DNA from: Latrodectus hesperus | Taxonomy: Eukaryota > Arthropoda > Arachnida > Araneae > Theridiidae | Direction of reading: 5' to 3' | NCBI GenBank assembly: GCA_037975125.1 | Contig: CM075855.1 | Location: forward strand, 86,359,706-86,423,705 | DNA: 64,000 nucleotides | Part shown: piece by piece, positions 39,701 to 52,600 of the stretch | How positions within the stretch are numbered: the stretch's first letter is position 1 | How the letters are laid out: every line of letters starts with the position of its first letter | The notes under the pieces: generated by a model | What the model was told of the DNA's origin: nothing | Seen by the model: only the letters and a program-made list of their open reading frames with translations | The model's database searches: none | Position numbers and translations under genes: made by a program

Positions 39701-42700
39701 ATTCGTCATTTATATCAGCGACATATGCCATATGATGGTACACGGCATTACCAAATGCAATGTTTAGATTTACTTTTCCATGCACTTTAATCTTGTCACC
39801 TGTCACAGTTTGGAGGGTAATGCAGGGCGGCGTCCAGATGAGTTTGTCACCAAGTTTGCGAGCCAAATCTGTCCTAATGATAGTTACGTTGGCTCCAGTA
39901 TCGATTATCATCCTGCAGGGAACTTCGTTGACATGTCCCATAACAAAAAGTCCGTTGTCGCCGCCACTTACGGAAGAAATGTGAAACAATTTGAAATGGG
40001 GCTTCTGACTCTCTGGACATCTCCGCCCCGCGAGATGGCCACATATTAGTTTCCCTGTTGTGGTGGAAGATCATTTCCACCCTCTTTTTGTTTCGGGCAG
40101 TCTCTATGGACGTGTCCGACTGCACCGCAAGTCCAACATTGAATCTTCATGTTTCTGCCACCTTTACTCATTTCTAAGCTACGGACTTTTCGCCGCAGAT
40201 CTTCAATTTGCTTTCTTAAATTACAGTCCGTATCAGTAGCAGAGACGGCTCTGATTGAGTGCCGGTCTTTACGCGCGGCCTGCTGGGCAGCCTCTATCTT
40301 ATGTGCGTATACTAGGGCAGATCCGATATCCTTGACATCGGCGAGTCTAAGTGTTTTCTGTATCTCTGGATCCCGCACACTATCGATGAAGTGATGGAGA
40401 GCCAAATCTTGACGTGTCTCAGCTGGGCAGTCCGAAAATGCTAGATGGGAAAGTCGCTGAATATCGGCAGCCAATTCTTGCAGACTTTCACCCGCTTTTT
40501 GATAGCGGGACTTTAACTGTAGTCTGCTATATTCTTTGGTGCACTTATCTCCAAACCGCAGCTCAAGCGCACTCGATAAGGCTTGGAAATCGTGCCTCTG
40601 TTCCTCCGGAAGCGTCTCGAGGATGTCAGCCGCGTCTCCTCTTAAAGAAGCCGCCAGGTGAAAAGCTTGGGCTCGGGGATTCCATCCATTGGCTTCCGCT
40701 ACCATCATAAACTGGGTCTTGTATACTTGCCAGGATGATTTCCCATCAAATGTTGAGAGTTTAATATTGGCTAGGGATGGCACAAATGCCACGTTGGGTT
40801 CCTCATGTCTGTTTGACATTTGCTTCTTCAAGCTTTCAATCTCCTTATTGATATTGTCTAATGCTTCTTCCACGTTTTCTTCTATCTCTAGAACTTTAGT
40901 TTCTACTGAAGTTACCTTATCCTCCATTGCATTCATCTTCTCCTGAATGATGTTGGAGAATTCTTCTTTAACACTTACAATGTCCTTCTTAAGCTCATCC
41001 TGTCCAGATTTTATCTCTTTCATCATCTCGGCGTTAATCTCTTCTTGTCTAGCTTTCATCTCTTCTTGTCCAGCTTTCATCACCTCCTGTCCAGATTTTA
41101 TCTCTTTCATCATCTCGGATTTAATCTCTTCTTGTCCAGCTTTCATCTCTTCTTGTCTAGCTTTCATCTCTTCTTGTCTAGCTTTCATCTCTTCTTGTCT
41201 AGATTTCATCTCTTCTTGTCCAGCTTTCATCTCGGTTTTCATATCTTCTTGTCCAGCTTTCATCTCAGCCATCTGCTCCGCTAATTTTTCGAGAAGACTT
41301 TTCATTAAATCCATATCCATTTTTCTTGTGACACGCTGCATCAACTCTTCAATCCCGATTCTGACACCAGTTGTACCGAGCTCCACGGGTTCGTGTCGAT
41401 TGAGAGTTGAATAAAGCAACCACTTAATGAACACAAGACTTTTATTCGTAAAAATCTCACTAGATAAACGAAATTCCCGCTGTAACAATCACAATTATAC
41501 AGCTACAATTCGTCGGATACAATAAGAAACAGCTTCTAATCACAGGTCTCAAATACCTCAGACAGAGAACAACTAGCAGTCACAACTAATCGTCTTCACT
41601 CACTGACTGTCTTCACAAAACTCTACTACTATTCCATGTCGGGCTGCGGTATTTATACCTGACTTGGCGGAGAAATCTACCAATTTCGCCAAGGCTCTGG
41701 AAGCTTCTAGGCTATCTCGGAAAATATTGGTCCTAGAGCTTAGGTGATGGATGTTTCCAGAAGTATCGATTTCTCGCCAAGTCGCCAAGAATCTCGCCAA
41801 CCGTCGCCAAGTCGCCAAGAATATCGCCAAATGTCGCCAAGTCGCCAAATCATTAGGAAATCCGCTTTTAAACTACAACACGTCTAAATACCGCAATTTT
41901 TGCCCAAAATGTGAGAATTTCTGATCTGTCTGAGATATTTTAAGACAAATATAATCATTATTTACAAATTTGTAACAATACAATTATTTTAATATTCAAA
42001 ACAATACAAATGATACATGACTTTCAGTTCTTAGTAACTTTAAAAATATGTACCAGTATGAGATATTAATACTGCAGACTTACGTAGATGATCTCTATTT
42101 TTCATGTTCATCAGATCTTCTGTAAGGGGTTGATAATCTTCTGGGTAGAAATAGCCATTGGGCAGTCTTGAGTCATAAGGCTGATAGGAACCTTCAGTGC
42201 CCATCTCATCAGTGGACTTCAACCAGGGTTCAGAATGATCAAGAGCACTACAAGGACTGGTATCTGGGTCAGGGTTATACATCATACCTGAAATAGGTGA
42301 TAATTAGTCTTCCATTTTATTAGTGACATTGGAACCCTTGTGGAAGATAATCATATTAAAAGCTTGATATTTTTAATTATTAATAATGTATGTAGGCCTA
42401 TTTTACTTGGATCTGAAAGTGTAGTTTCAATTAGTGATGACTGTTTGGGAAATTTCCTAATATATATATTTTTTTGATTTTATATTCATGCATTTTAAAA
42501 TATTTTAAAGTTTTTATTGTGATTAAGTATATTTTTCCAATTAAAATTTAAGCGCAATAACCTCAAGATTGTAAATGGATTATACAAAAGTACAGTAATC
42601 ACAAATAATTGTCATATAATAAAATAATCAATGATTTTTGTTTTAAAACAGGCCTGTAATGATTATTCTAAGAGCATTAAATCATTTAATTTAGAATTAG

Positions 42701-42705
42701 ACAAC

Positions 42706-42779
<74 letters not shown>

Positions 42780-44861
42780 ACTTGTTTACAAATATAATGT
42801 TTTGGATCAAATTTATTATTACAAAAAAATTGATTCAATCTTGTTGTCCTACAATAAGACAAAAGTAGTTTACAAATTCTGATATTGTATAATTTTATTT
42901 TTAACAATCAGAGAGATACGTTTTAAAATAACTAGAATTTTAAAAAACTTTTTCAAAATTTATTTTTATAAAAGTTTTACAGTTTCAAATTAATTTATAA
43001 TAAACACTTGATTTCAATTTTTATTGCTCTAAATGAAAAAGATTATAAGGAAACTATATCTTTTAATTATTCAATTTCACTATATTATCAAATAATAATA
43101 AAAATTTATTTTTTTCAAATGTAAATTTTCATGTCAGAATTAGCTGTTCAAAGTTATTTTTTAAAGATTACATACAGACATAAATAACGCAAATTAGTTT
43201 CTTTTTTTGCTGCAAAATTGAAGAAATATGTTTGGTAGTAAAATAAATACCTTGTATTAGAAGTGAATAAACTTTTTGTTAATAATGTTTTCAAATAAAA
43301 TTTTAAGTAGGATTGAATATAGAAAACAGAATTATTAATGAACTTTAGACTATATAAAAATATTTCGATTAATATTCACATGAAAATTTAAGATGCAAAT
43401 AATACATGGCGATTTTAAATAACAATGAATTTACAATGAAATTTTATTTACAAAGAGAATAAATTATTGAAGCATTATTTTTAGAGTCCGCAATTTTAAA
43501 AAAAGTGGGAATAAAAAAAATAAGGATGTAATGCAAATTCTTGGAAAAAGGAATGGGGTTTATTGTAAAAATTGGAAAACTCGTTACTTATAATAATGAT
43601 TTTTGTTTGATTAATATTTAATATTATTTTTTAAATAACATTTTCCTAAATTGTAATGATAATAGAGAATATATTGCATAGTACAAACATTTTGTATTCG
43701 ATATGTTTTTATTGATATTATATATTCTTTATAGATAAATACATGTCTTTAAAAAATTCTTATTGAAATTGATTGAAAATTAATGATTAATTCAGAAACT
43801 TTTTAAAACTTCTTAACAAAATTAGTAGACATAACATCGTTTTCTAAATAAATATTATTTTGGGAGTGTTATATTTTGAAAACTATGTATTATCGAATTT
43901 ATAAATTATATACTAGACCATCCATTTTAAAACTATAAGACATAACACTGGTACTAATATTATGCTACACACTCAACAGTTACAATTATTACAAATTATT
44001 CAGTAAAGTCTTACAGGCTTATAAAAAAAGTTTTAAAGCGATTATGCGCAGTAAAAATATTTTTTGGCACAGAAATATATGCAAATCAAAGAGATTGTAT
44101 TTAAGCTGAATCTGATTATGATATTTCTAATTTATAAATATCCAAAAATTAAAATAATGCAAAAGTGTAATTATAAAATACTATTGTTCACAGAGCCTTC
44201 AGAAAGCAGATAAATAATACTAAACAGCTAAAAGAGCATTACAGAAGAAACAAGAGAAAGAGAAGATAGAATGAATGGCAGGATAAATGGCCAAGCACAG
44301 AGCAGGCAAGAAAGGTGTGGTTTCTTTTTGCTTTAGAGTTTTTTCCTCTGCTCCCCATCTAATTTTGAAGCGCATATGCAGGATGGTTTTCTCACCGGAA
44401 TTTGGGTGACCGCTGGATGATATATGGCCATTCATCCCTCCATTGATGCCAGATGTATTGGTCGTGTAGATACCTGCTTTTGTGATGTCGTCCGTAACGC
44501 TCTCCAGCCCCTTGTTGACGACTCCGTCTGGGAAGTAAGGTGGTGTAACTGCTTTGGGGCGTGGACTGGAAATGAAATAAATGTTACTTAAGCTGAATCA
44601 TGGAACACATTCATGGAACTTTATTATAAGAGAACTTGATTTCACAGATTTATGGGATATATAGAAACAATTTCCTGATTTTATCAAACCATATAACATA
44701 GAATTGAATGTACATCAGATTTATAACATATTACAATGGTTATGACAAATAAATCTTATGATTATATATGTACAATCTGTATCTTAAATGATACAGAATC
44801 GGCTACATATAATTAACTCGAACTCATATAAAATCTACATATGATATAGAAATACATATAT

Positions 44862-44926
<65 letters not shown>

Positions 44927-46582
44927 CGATTGATAATTAATATAAAGCATATAATTTATACATAGAATAACTTCATAGATTTAATTCTATATGATATACA
45001 ATTAATACTTCCAAAATTCTTTTTTAGCATCGAAAATTTCTCAAAAAATATAAACAATTGAGAATCTATATATTTACACATTTTATAACAGTATATTTTA
45101 CAAAAGGTAACAATTAATGCAATTAAAGATAAATATTTTATAGAATGTAATTTTTAATTTATATAACGATTCTTGTATTTATAAAGGGAAATTCAATACA
45201 CGCATTTATTCTAAATTTTAGGAAACGGTTTTATATATAGAAAACTTTATCATTCATATGGTTTTTAAAATTAACAGTTCATATTTTTTCGAATTTTTGA
45301 AAATAACATTTATCGAATAAATTTAGAAACTTAAATAAGCTCTCTTTTCAGAATTAAGGTAAGCTCTGAACCTGCGATTGCGTCCCAGCAATTATTAAAG
45401 CGCTTTATATAATTTAACCCAATTCGAAAACAATTCCATATGTTGGAATTGAAAAATAAAATCCACATTACTTGAAAATTAGAGAGATTTGTCAGTAAAA
45501 AATCTGAGAAAATGACACAAATATCTTAAACAAAAGATATAATACTAGTTTGTATGATATAAGCAAAAAATTTGTTTCCCATGTCATTAGAATTTACATG
45601 GGAATATAAAATATTACTTAAATGGAGAAAAAGTAATAACAACAAGCAATATTTATTGTATTGTATTATTGTTCTGCATTAATGTATATTAAAGCTTATT
45701 TAATTTTAATTATTATAAATAAACTAAAATACAATAAAATTTTATATTATAAAATGCATGTATTAAATAAAAATTACTTACTTAGTTGTCTCCATTTCAA
45801 AATCTTTCTTTTCTGTAAAATAAAGAATACAGTCATTTATATTTGTTTTATTTTTCATCTTAAAATATAGAGCATTTCATTTATGTTATTTTACAAAATA
45901 TTGATAAAATATTAATAAAAATCATGATGCTCATGAATATTTTTTTAACTATAAAAGTCTCATTAAATAAATATCAGGGTTAATTCACAAAGCAACTTTA
46001 TTACATTTTAAGAAATAATTTAATTAATAATAACCAAAAAATTCTTCTATTATCATGAAATATGCTGATTTGAATATTTGAAGTAATTATTAGGAATACT
46101 TGCAAAAAAATTACAGATTCTAGTAAAAGGAAGATTATTTAAGTATTAATATACTTGAATGTAAATTGACAATTTAATGATATGAAAAATATGTTACAAA
46201 TATCATTATAAATATTTATCACATCATTAAATTGTCAATTTTATAAAATTAATTGTTCACATTATAAAATTAATCATAAATTCTGATACTTGTATGATAC
46301 TTACATTTAAATATTTTAAATATTTTATAGCGTTCTTAAGAAAATAGGAAAATAGAATGTTAATGTATTTAGCCTGTGCTTTTTAATATATAGATTATAA
46401 CTTCAAATGACAGACACAAATATATCTGCATGTTTTATTCAAATTACTTAACATTTCTTAGCTTCTCACTGACAAGTTAAATTTAAACAGTATTTTACCC
46501 TATTTAGATGTCATAAAAAACACAGAAGCGATAGTTTTAGTAAAAAATATTTCTTTAAATGATACATATACAATATTTAATT

Positions 46583-46676
<94 letters not shown>

Positions 46677-49600
46677 GAAACTCTATAATATTAAAATTAC
46701 ATTATTTTAAAAAATCCATGCATAAAAATTTAACATAAGAGCAAAAGTTGAAATTTATCTTAAACATGATTTTGTTTAAGATATAAAATTCAGTAATATG
46801 AATTTATCTATATAAGAAAGAGAACATGTAAGTTATCTCTTATACAGATTCATTAGTAGTTTGTGTAATCGACAGTTTATTTTATCATCACTATATAAAT
46901 TTAAATAATTTTATTTGTATACAAAATAATATCATTATAAAATTCATTATTAAAAGGATCCAATTTTTTTCTTTCTTTCTTTTTTTTACCTTTGTGATTA
47001 ACTCGCTTTTTCCAGCAGCAGCATATACTTAATACAATAAGCATCAAGAATCCTACTCCTGCTACAATGACGACTATAATTAAAGTCTCGGTTGATATAC
47101 TAGCTCTAGATTCTTTAGGATTTTGATCTTCTTCTGCAAATAGAGAAACACTTTATTATCTATCATTTAACATTATTAATATTTAAAGATAATGAATATT
47201 TTACTTAAACTTTATTAATAGAATTTATTTAATAATTCTAAGAAAATTTAATTAAAAAATCTAAAAAAATTATTAAAAAATCTAATTAATATTAATTTTA
47301 GAATAATGTTTATTAATATTTATTAATTCATACATTAATAATTTTTAAAAAATTAATAAAATGATTAGATTATTTTATTAATTTAAGATAAATAAGTAAA
47401 TTAATAAAAGGGATTCTTAAATGTGTAATTTTTATAAAAAAGAACATGGAATATAAATCAATAAAATTAATATTAATACAAGCTATTAAATTAATTTGAA
47501 TAATCTTTATAGAGTTATCAATATTTTAACTATCAATTTAATATAGTATTATAGTATAGTATCATGGCCAGACTGAGTATTTGTACATTTTTATATTTAA
47601 AGCATAAATTTATTAATATTGCATTTCTAAATTTTTTTTATCTATAAATTTGATAGCAAGCACAATCGCAACAATGTACACATTTTCTGATAAAAAGTAT
47701 TTTAATATGTCACTGAAAAGCTATTTAAATAAAATTTTATGAAGTACTGAGCTGAAAATGCATTGAACTGAGAAAAAGTGAGAATAACATTTCAAATTAA
47801 AATAACAGTATTTTGTGTTTAAAATGGATATTCTTTATTCAAAATGTCTTATTAGGTATATTTTACAAAACATATTTTAAGCGTTTTTTTACTTAACACA
47901 ATTTAGTAAACTGTTATATTACATCGAATATATATATATTCACAATATTCCTAATCCAGAATTCGAAAATGTTATCAAATATAAGTTTATGAGCACAAAC
48001 CTTCGAAAGGATTCGCAAGTTTGGCATCACCGCACCATGAATCATTGCTTTCCAGACACAGTTTCACACGAACATCGGAAAAGCCCTCGTCGGGAGGACT
48101 CAGTTGCACTTTTTCTATGGGTCTAATAACTTGAATGACAGTTTGCAGAACCCACATTTCAGTGCCTACAGGCCTAGCTTCAATCTGAAATATTAACGTA
48201 GAATAATTTAAAAATAAATTTACATAACGATGAAAATGTGAGCTAATATAATATATAAAAATATTAACAACATACATAAATATACAGTTTATATTTTTTA
48301 TGTAATAAATATGAGCTATATTTAATAAACTAAAGCAATATTTAATAAACTGCTAAGCAATGTTTTTCACATTACATATTTGACATTAATGCATTAAAAT
48401 GTAATGCTAATTTTATATAATATTTATCAACTTTTATTTCATTAATATTTTCATTGTTAATATTGTATTTTAAACTATATTTAGAAATGTTTATCTATTC
48501 TTTTTGTGAGCACAAAGTTTCTTACGCCTGAGTGGCAACATCAGTAGTTCTCATGGCAATTGTTTTGATAGCTAAGTAAATTCATGGAACTTTTAGTAAC
48601 TGAGTAATATTAGTTATAATAAATTTTAGTAATTAAATAATAGTAACTGAATAACGTAAATAAGTGAGTTCTCTTATAAATAAAGTTATATATATTATTT
48701 TATAATGAAAAGACTCATCTATATAGAAATAAGCACATTAAAATAAGAAAAGAACATTTTTACACCAAATTTTTAATGATACTATTAAGATAAAAATTCT
48801 GATTATATACAGTTTTAAAATATTGTACAGTTAAAGAAATTTCTATTATTAAAAATTAATAATTAGTTTCTTAAAATTTGCTTTAGAATTAGTATAATTA
48901 TAGTATAATATAATTATAGTAAAAATTAGTATAACAAGCGATTCGAATTGACTAGAAATTTATGTCTAGTTATACAATAGCTCAACCAAAAATTAAGAAG
49001 TAATAAGTGAAAAGAATATTTCTACTTGCCTTTGCCAAAAGTTTTAAAGAACTGTGTTCTACATGAAAAGTTAAGTATCCTGTATCTCTGTCATATTGTG
49101 CTTCAGTAGGTCTTGGCATATCTGTAATTCAATATTTCAAGACATGAATTATTTATTACCAACAGAAAAAATTAATAAGGATTAAAACGGCAAAAAATTT
49201 TTAAATCTATCATTATTCTTCAATTTAAAAACACATATTAAACCCATTATTAAGTTTTTAGCTCTAATAAAGTGATATGAAGATTCATTTGAATTAAAAT
49301 TTATTTACAATATGAATAACTTTTTATTTTTATTATTTACAGTTACTATTGTTATTTGCAATGTAATTTTTTAATACTACAGTAACTGCGATAATACAAA
49401 AATTTCAAAGTTACAGAAATGTAAGCCTCAGCGCTCATTAGACTGTAATTCTGATTTGTGTTTTAAACCTTAACTAACAATGTTTCAATTACTGAATGTT
49501 ATTTTTACAAAAAATAAAATAACTTGCTAATAATAATGTAAGAAATAATTATGATGCTTTAAATGGTTTAATATTATTAAAAATGCAATAAAAATTTAAA

Positions 49601-52600
49601 GGAAGAATATGAAAATGTAAGTATATAGATAAGTAAATCCAGTGTTACTTTTATAAATTAATTTGTTATTTATATACATTTAATTGCTTAAAAATTTTTG
49701 CGATATCATTATGATTCATAACTATATTTTTATAGAAAAATAAAAATATTAAATTACGATTTTCAACAATTTTTTTAAATAATAAGCTTTTACTTCACTC
49801 AAATAATTAATATATACCATTATTATATTAAATTTATAAACTAAATTAAAATATATCATATTAGCGATTATTGTTGATTTAAAATAATTATAATAAAATC
49901 CAATAATAAGTATATATAACATTTTAATCATATTTTATGCAAAAAACCTTAATACTTGAAAAAGCTTTATCTAACTAATGATTTAGGAAGAAAAACAGCT
50001 GGTACAAAAAATTAATTTTGTAAATTTTAGTTAATGAATTATATATTAGAGAGTTAAAGTTTAATAAAGTCATTAATAAAGAAGTGTAAAATGTTTTTTT
50101 AGAATGGTTATTATTATTAAAGTCTAATGCTTACCTCTTAAATTCACTGCAAAAAAGAAAGAAATATAAAAATTAGTAAGTAGTTTCAAAAGGCATTATA
50201 ATGTAAGAATACAATTTAAAAAAAAATTATAAAAAGAGTTTTCCAAAAGTAAATAATTTTTTCCTAAATCGGTTAGTATAATGTTAGTTCTCAACTGTCA
50301 TAATAATTTGTTTCAGATTAATGGCAAAGTGAAGCATGTTGCAATGTAAGGGATTTGTACCAGCTGCTCTCTTCCTTTTATTTATAATTATTTTTAATAC
50401 ACTAAGTTGCTTAAAAAGAGTGTCATTAGCACACTAACACTTCAATAATTTCAACTAAAAATATTAACACAAAAACACATTCTTATATACTTATTCAAAA
50501 GTTTAAAGGATATATCTGTTTCCAAAAATAAGTTTAAATTTGGAAAGTTTTCCTTTTAAATTTGAACACATGCACAACTAGATAAAATTCAATTATAATT
50601 TCGCTACAGTATACTAATTTCCTAAAATTAAATAACATCTATTTTTCAGTTTTAATTTATACTCTGTTTTCTCTTTTGTATCAAACAAGTTATACAAATA
50701 TCTATGAATTTAAATGTGTTATATCTGTTATTTAAATTGCAACAGCTTTCTGATACTGCTACTAAAATACACAAAATTAAAGCAACATGCAAAAATAATA
50801 AAGACGTTATTCCCAATTTTTATATTTATTCATGCAAAAAATAATCAAGTAATCCAAAAAAATGCATGCAATGTTAATGAAATTTCACCATGATATATAA
50901 TGATGAAACTAATCATAAATAATAAAAATGCATTAATATAAATTGTTGAATAACATTATAAATTGAATTTTACATTGAACTCTGCTACAACATATAAAGC
51001 ATACAAATATCATGCAAATTAAAAATAAATTCTCTCAGTTTATGAGAATACAGAACAAAATGTAACATACCTTTAGTCGTGACAGACAACTCTTCAGAAT
51101 AGGGACTATAACCACGAGGGTTAACAGCTAAGACTTTGAAGTGGTATTCGGTATTTGCTGAAAGACCTGTAACGAATTAATGAAACATCAGTAACTTGTC
51201 ACACCAATAAAAAATCGCCAAACAGGATTTAAAAAAATTAGTACATACCAGTAATTTGACAAAGATTTTGTGAACGGCAAGATTCATTCATTTGGCGACC
51301 AGTTTCAGTGTTAAGGTATGTCACCAAAAACTCTGTGTTTGCAAAACCCCCATTAAATCCTTCTTGCCATCTTAAAGTAACTTTATCTGAACTAACTTCA
51401 ATCAGTTCAAGATGTGTTGGTCTCTCAGGTGGACCTAATAAAAGAGAAAGTAAAATAAGCCCTCTTCATGACTGAGTGAAAACTAATGTTTGGAAGCATT
51501 TTGCAATGATTTGATATTTATTTCATTTATCTATATTATCAATTTAAATTGCTTGAAAACAAGACAAAAATTCAGCATTTTCTGAGACAGTTTAAAAATT
51601 TTAAATGCAAAAAAATTTCTGTAACTTTTTCGAAAAATATTACTTTCAAATAGACATTAAAGTTACAATTATGAATAAGTGAATACTAAAGTATGAATAG
51701 AGTTCCAAGAGAAAAACCTGGAAAACTACCTATTACTTCAAAGTACCAAGGAAACCTTTGTGCTGAAATCAGGTATACAATAATCATCTAATGTTAAAAA
51801 TTGTCTAGGACTGACCATTAGTCATTTTCTTCCATAAAGATAATCCTACTAAGTTATAGTAAGCCCAGTAATGACTGATAATAGAAAATCAACTTTTTTT
51901 AATTTATCATTTCCGAATTTTAATTATACATTAAAATATTTGTTTCTTCCTGTTTAACTGAACAAATAAAAAAAAACAAGCATTCCAATTTAAGTGAAAT
52001 CCTACAATTGAATTTACAAAGCGTTCCTTTGTATGACTGTCAGAACGAATATAAAACTCAAAAACTGTTAAGAATAATAATTTCATAAAATTTTAAGTTG
52101 TTTCCTTGTGTAAAAACTGCTTTTAAATATAGCACGTGTATTTCAAAGAAATTCTTAGAAAATAAACCACTAGGAAACTTCCTCATCAGACTTAGTTAAG
52201 TATCTATATGGATATCAAAAGTGACAAATTTTAATTCACCTTTTCGAACCAATCGAATGATAGTTTTCTTGTCATCCCCCACTTGGTTTGATGCTCTGCA
52301 AGTGTATTCTCCATAATCCTCTTCTTTCATGTCCCTTATCGAAAGCACCCCTGCATAAATATCTTCTCCTAAATCTGTTATATTTGTGCCATAGTTTCCG
52401 TACTCATCCAAGACACGTCCTCTGGAGACCCATTCGAACTGTGGAGCAGGATATGCCTGCATTTTGCACTGCAGAACAGCTGTTTCCCCAACATCAAAAG
52501 CCACTCGATTGTAAGTATGTCGAACAACAGGTGAGTCTGCAAAATCGTTTTCATCTCATTAGTAAAAATTATAAAAAAGACACAAGAAAAGTTTCAGAAA

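Larger units (their letters stand above)
35652..41977 (-). mobile_element. Element B: full-length Ty3/Gypsy retrotransposon in the last ed intron
   Basis: 6326 bp with LTRs of 607 bp (35652-36258) and 606 bp (41372-41977) that differ only around one short site. A perfect 4-bp duplication ATAC flanks it (35648-35651 and 41978-41981). Same family as element A. Same transcription direction as ed. Primer site, polypurine tract (complement at 36259-36271), gag, protease, RT, RNase H and integrase are all present. One base is lost between RNase H and integrase. No env. Confidence 0.96.
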
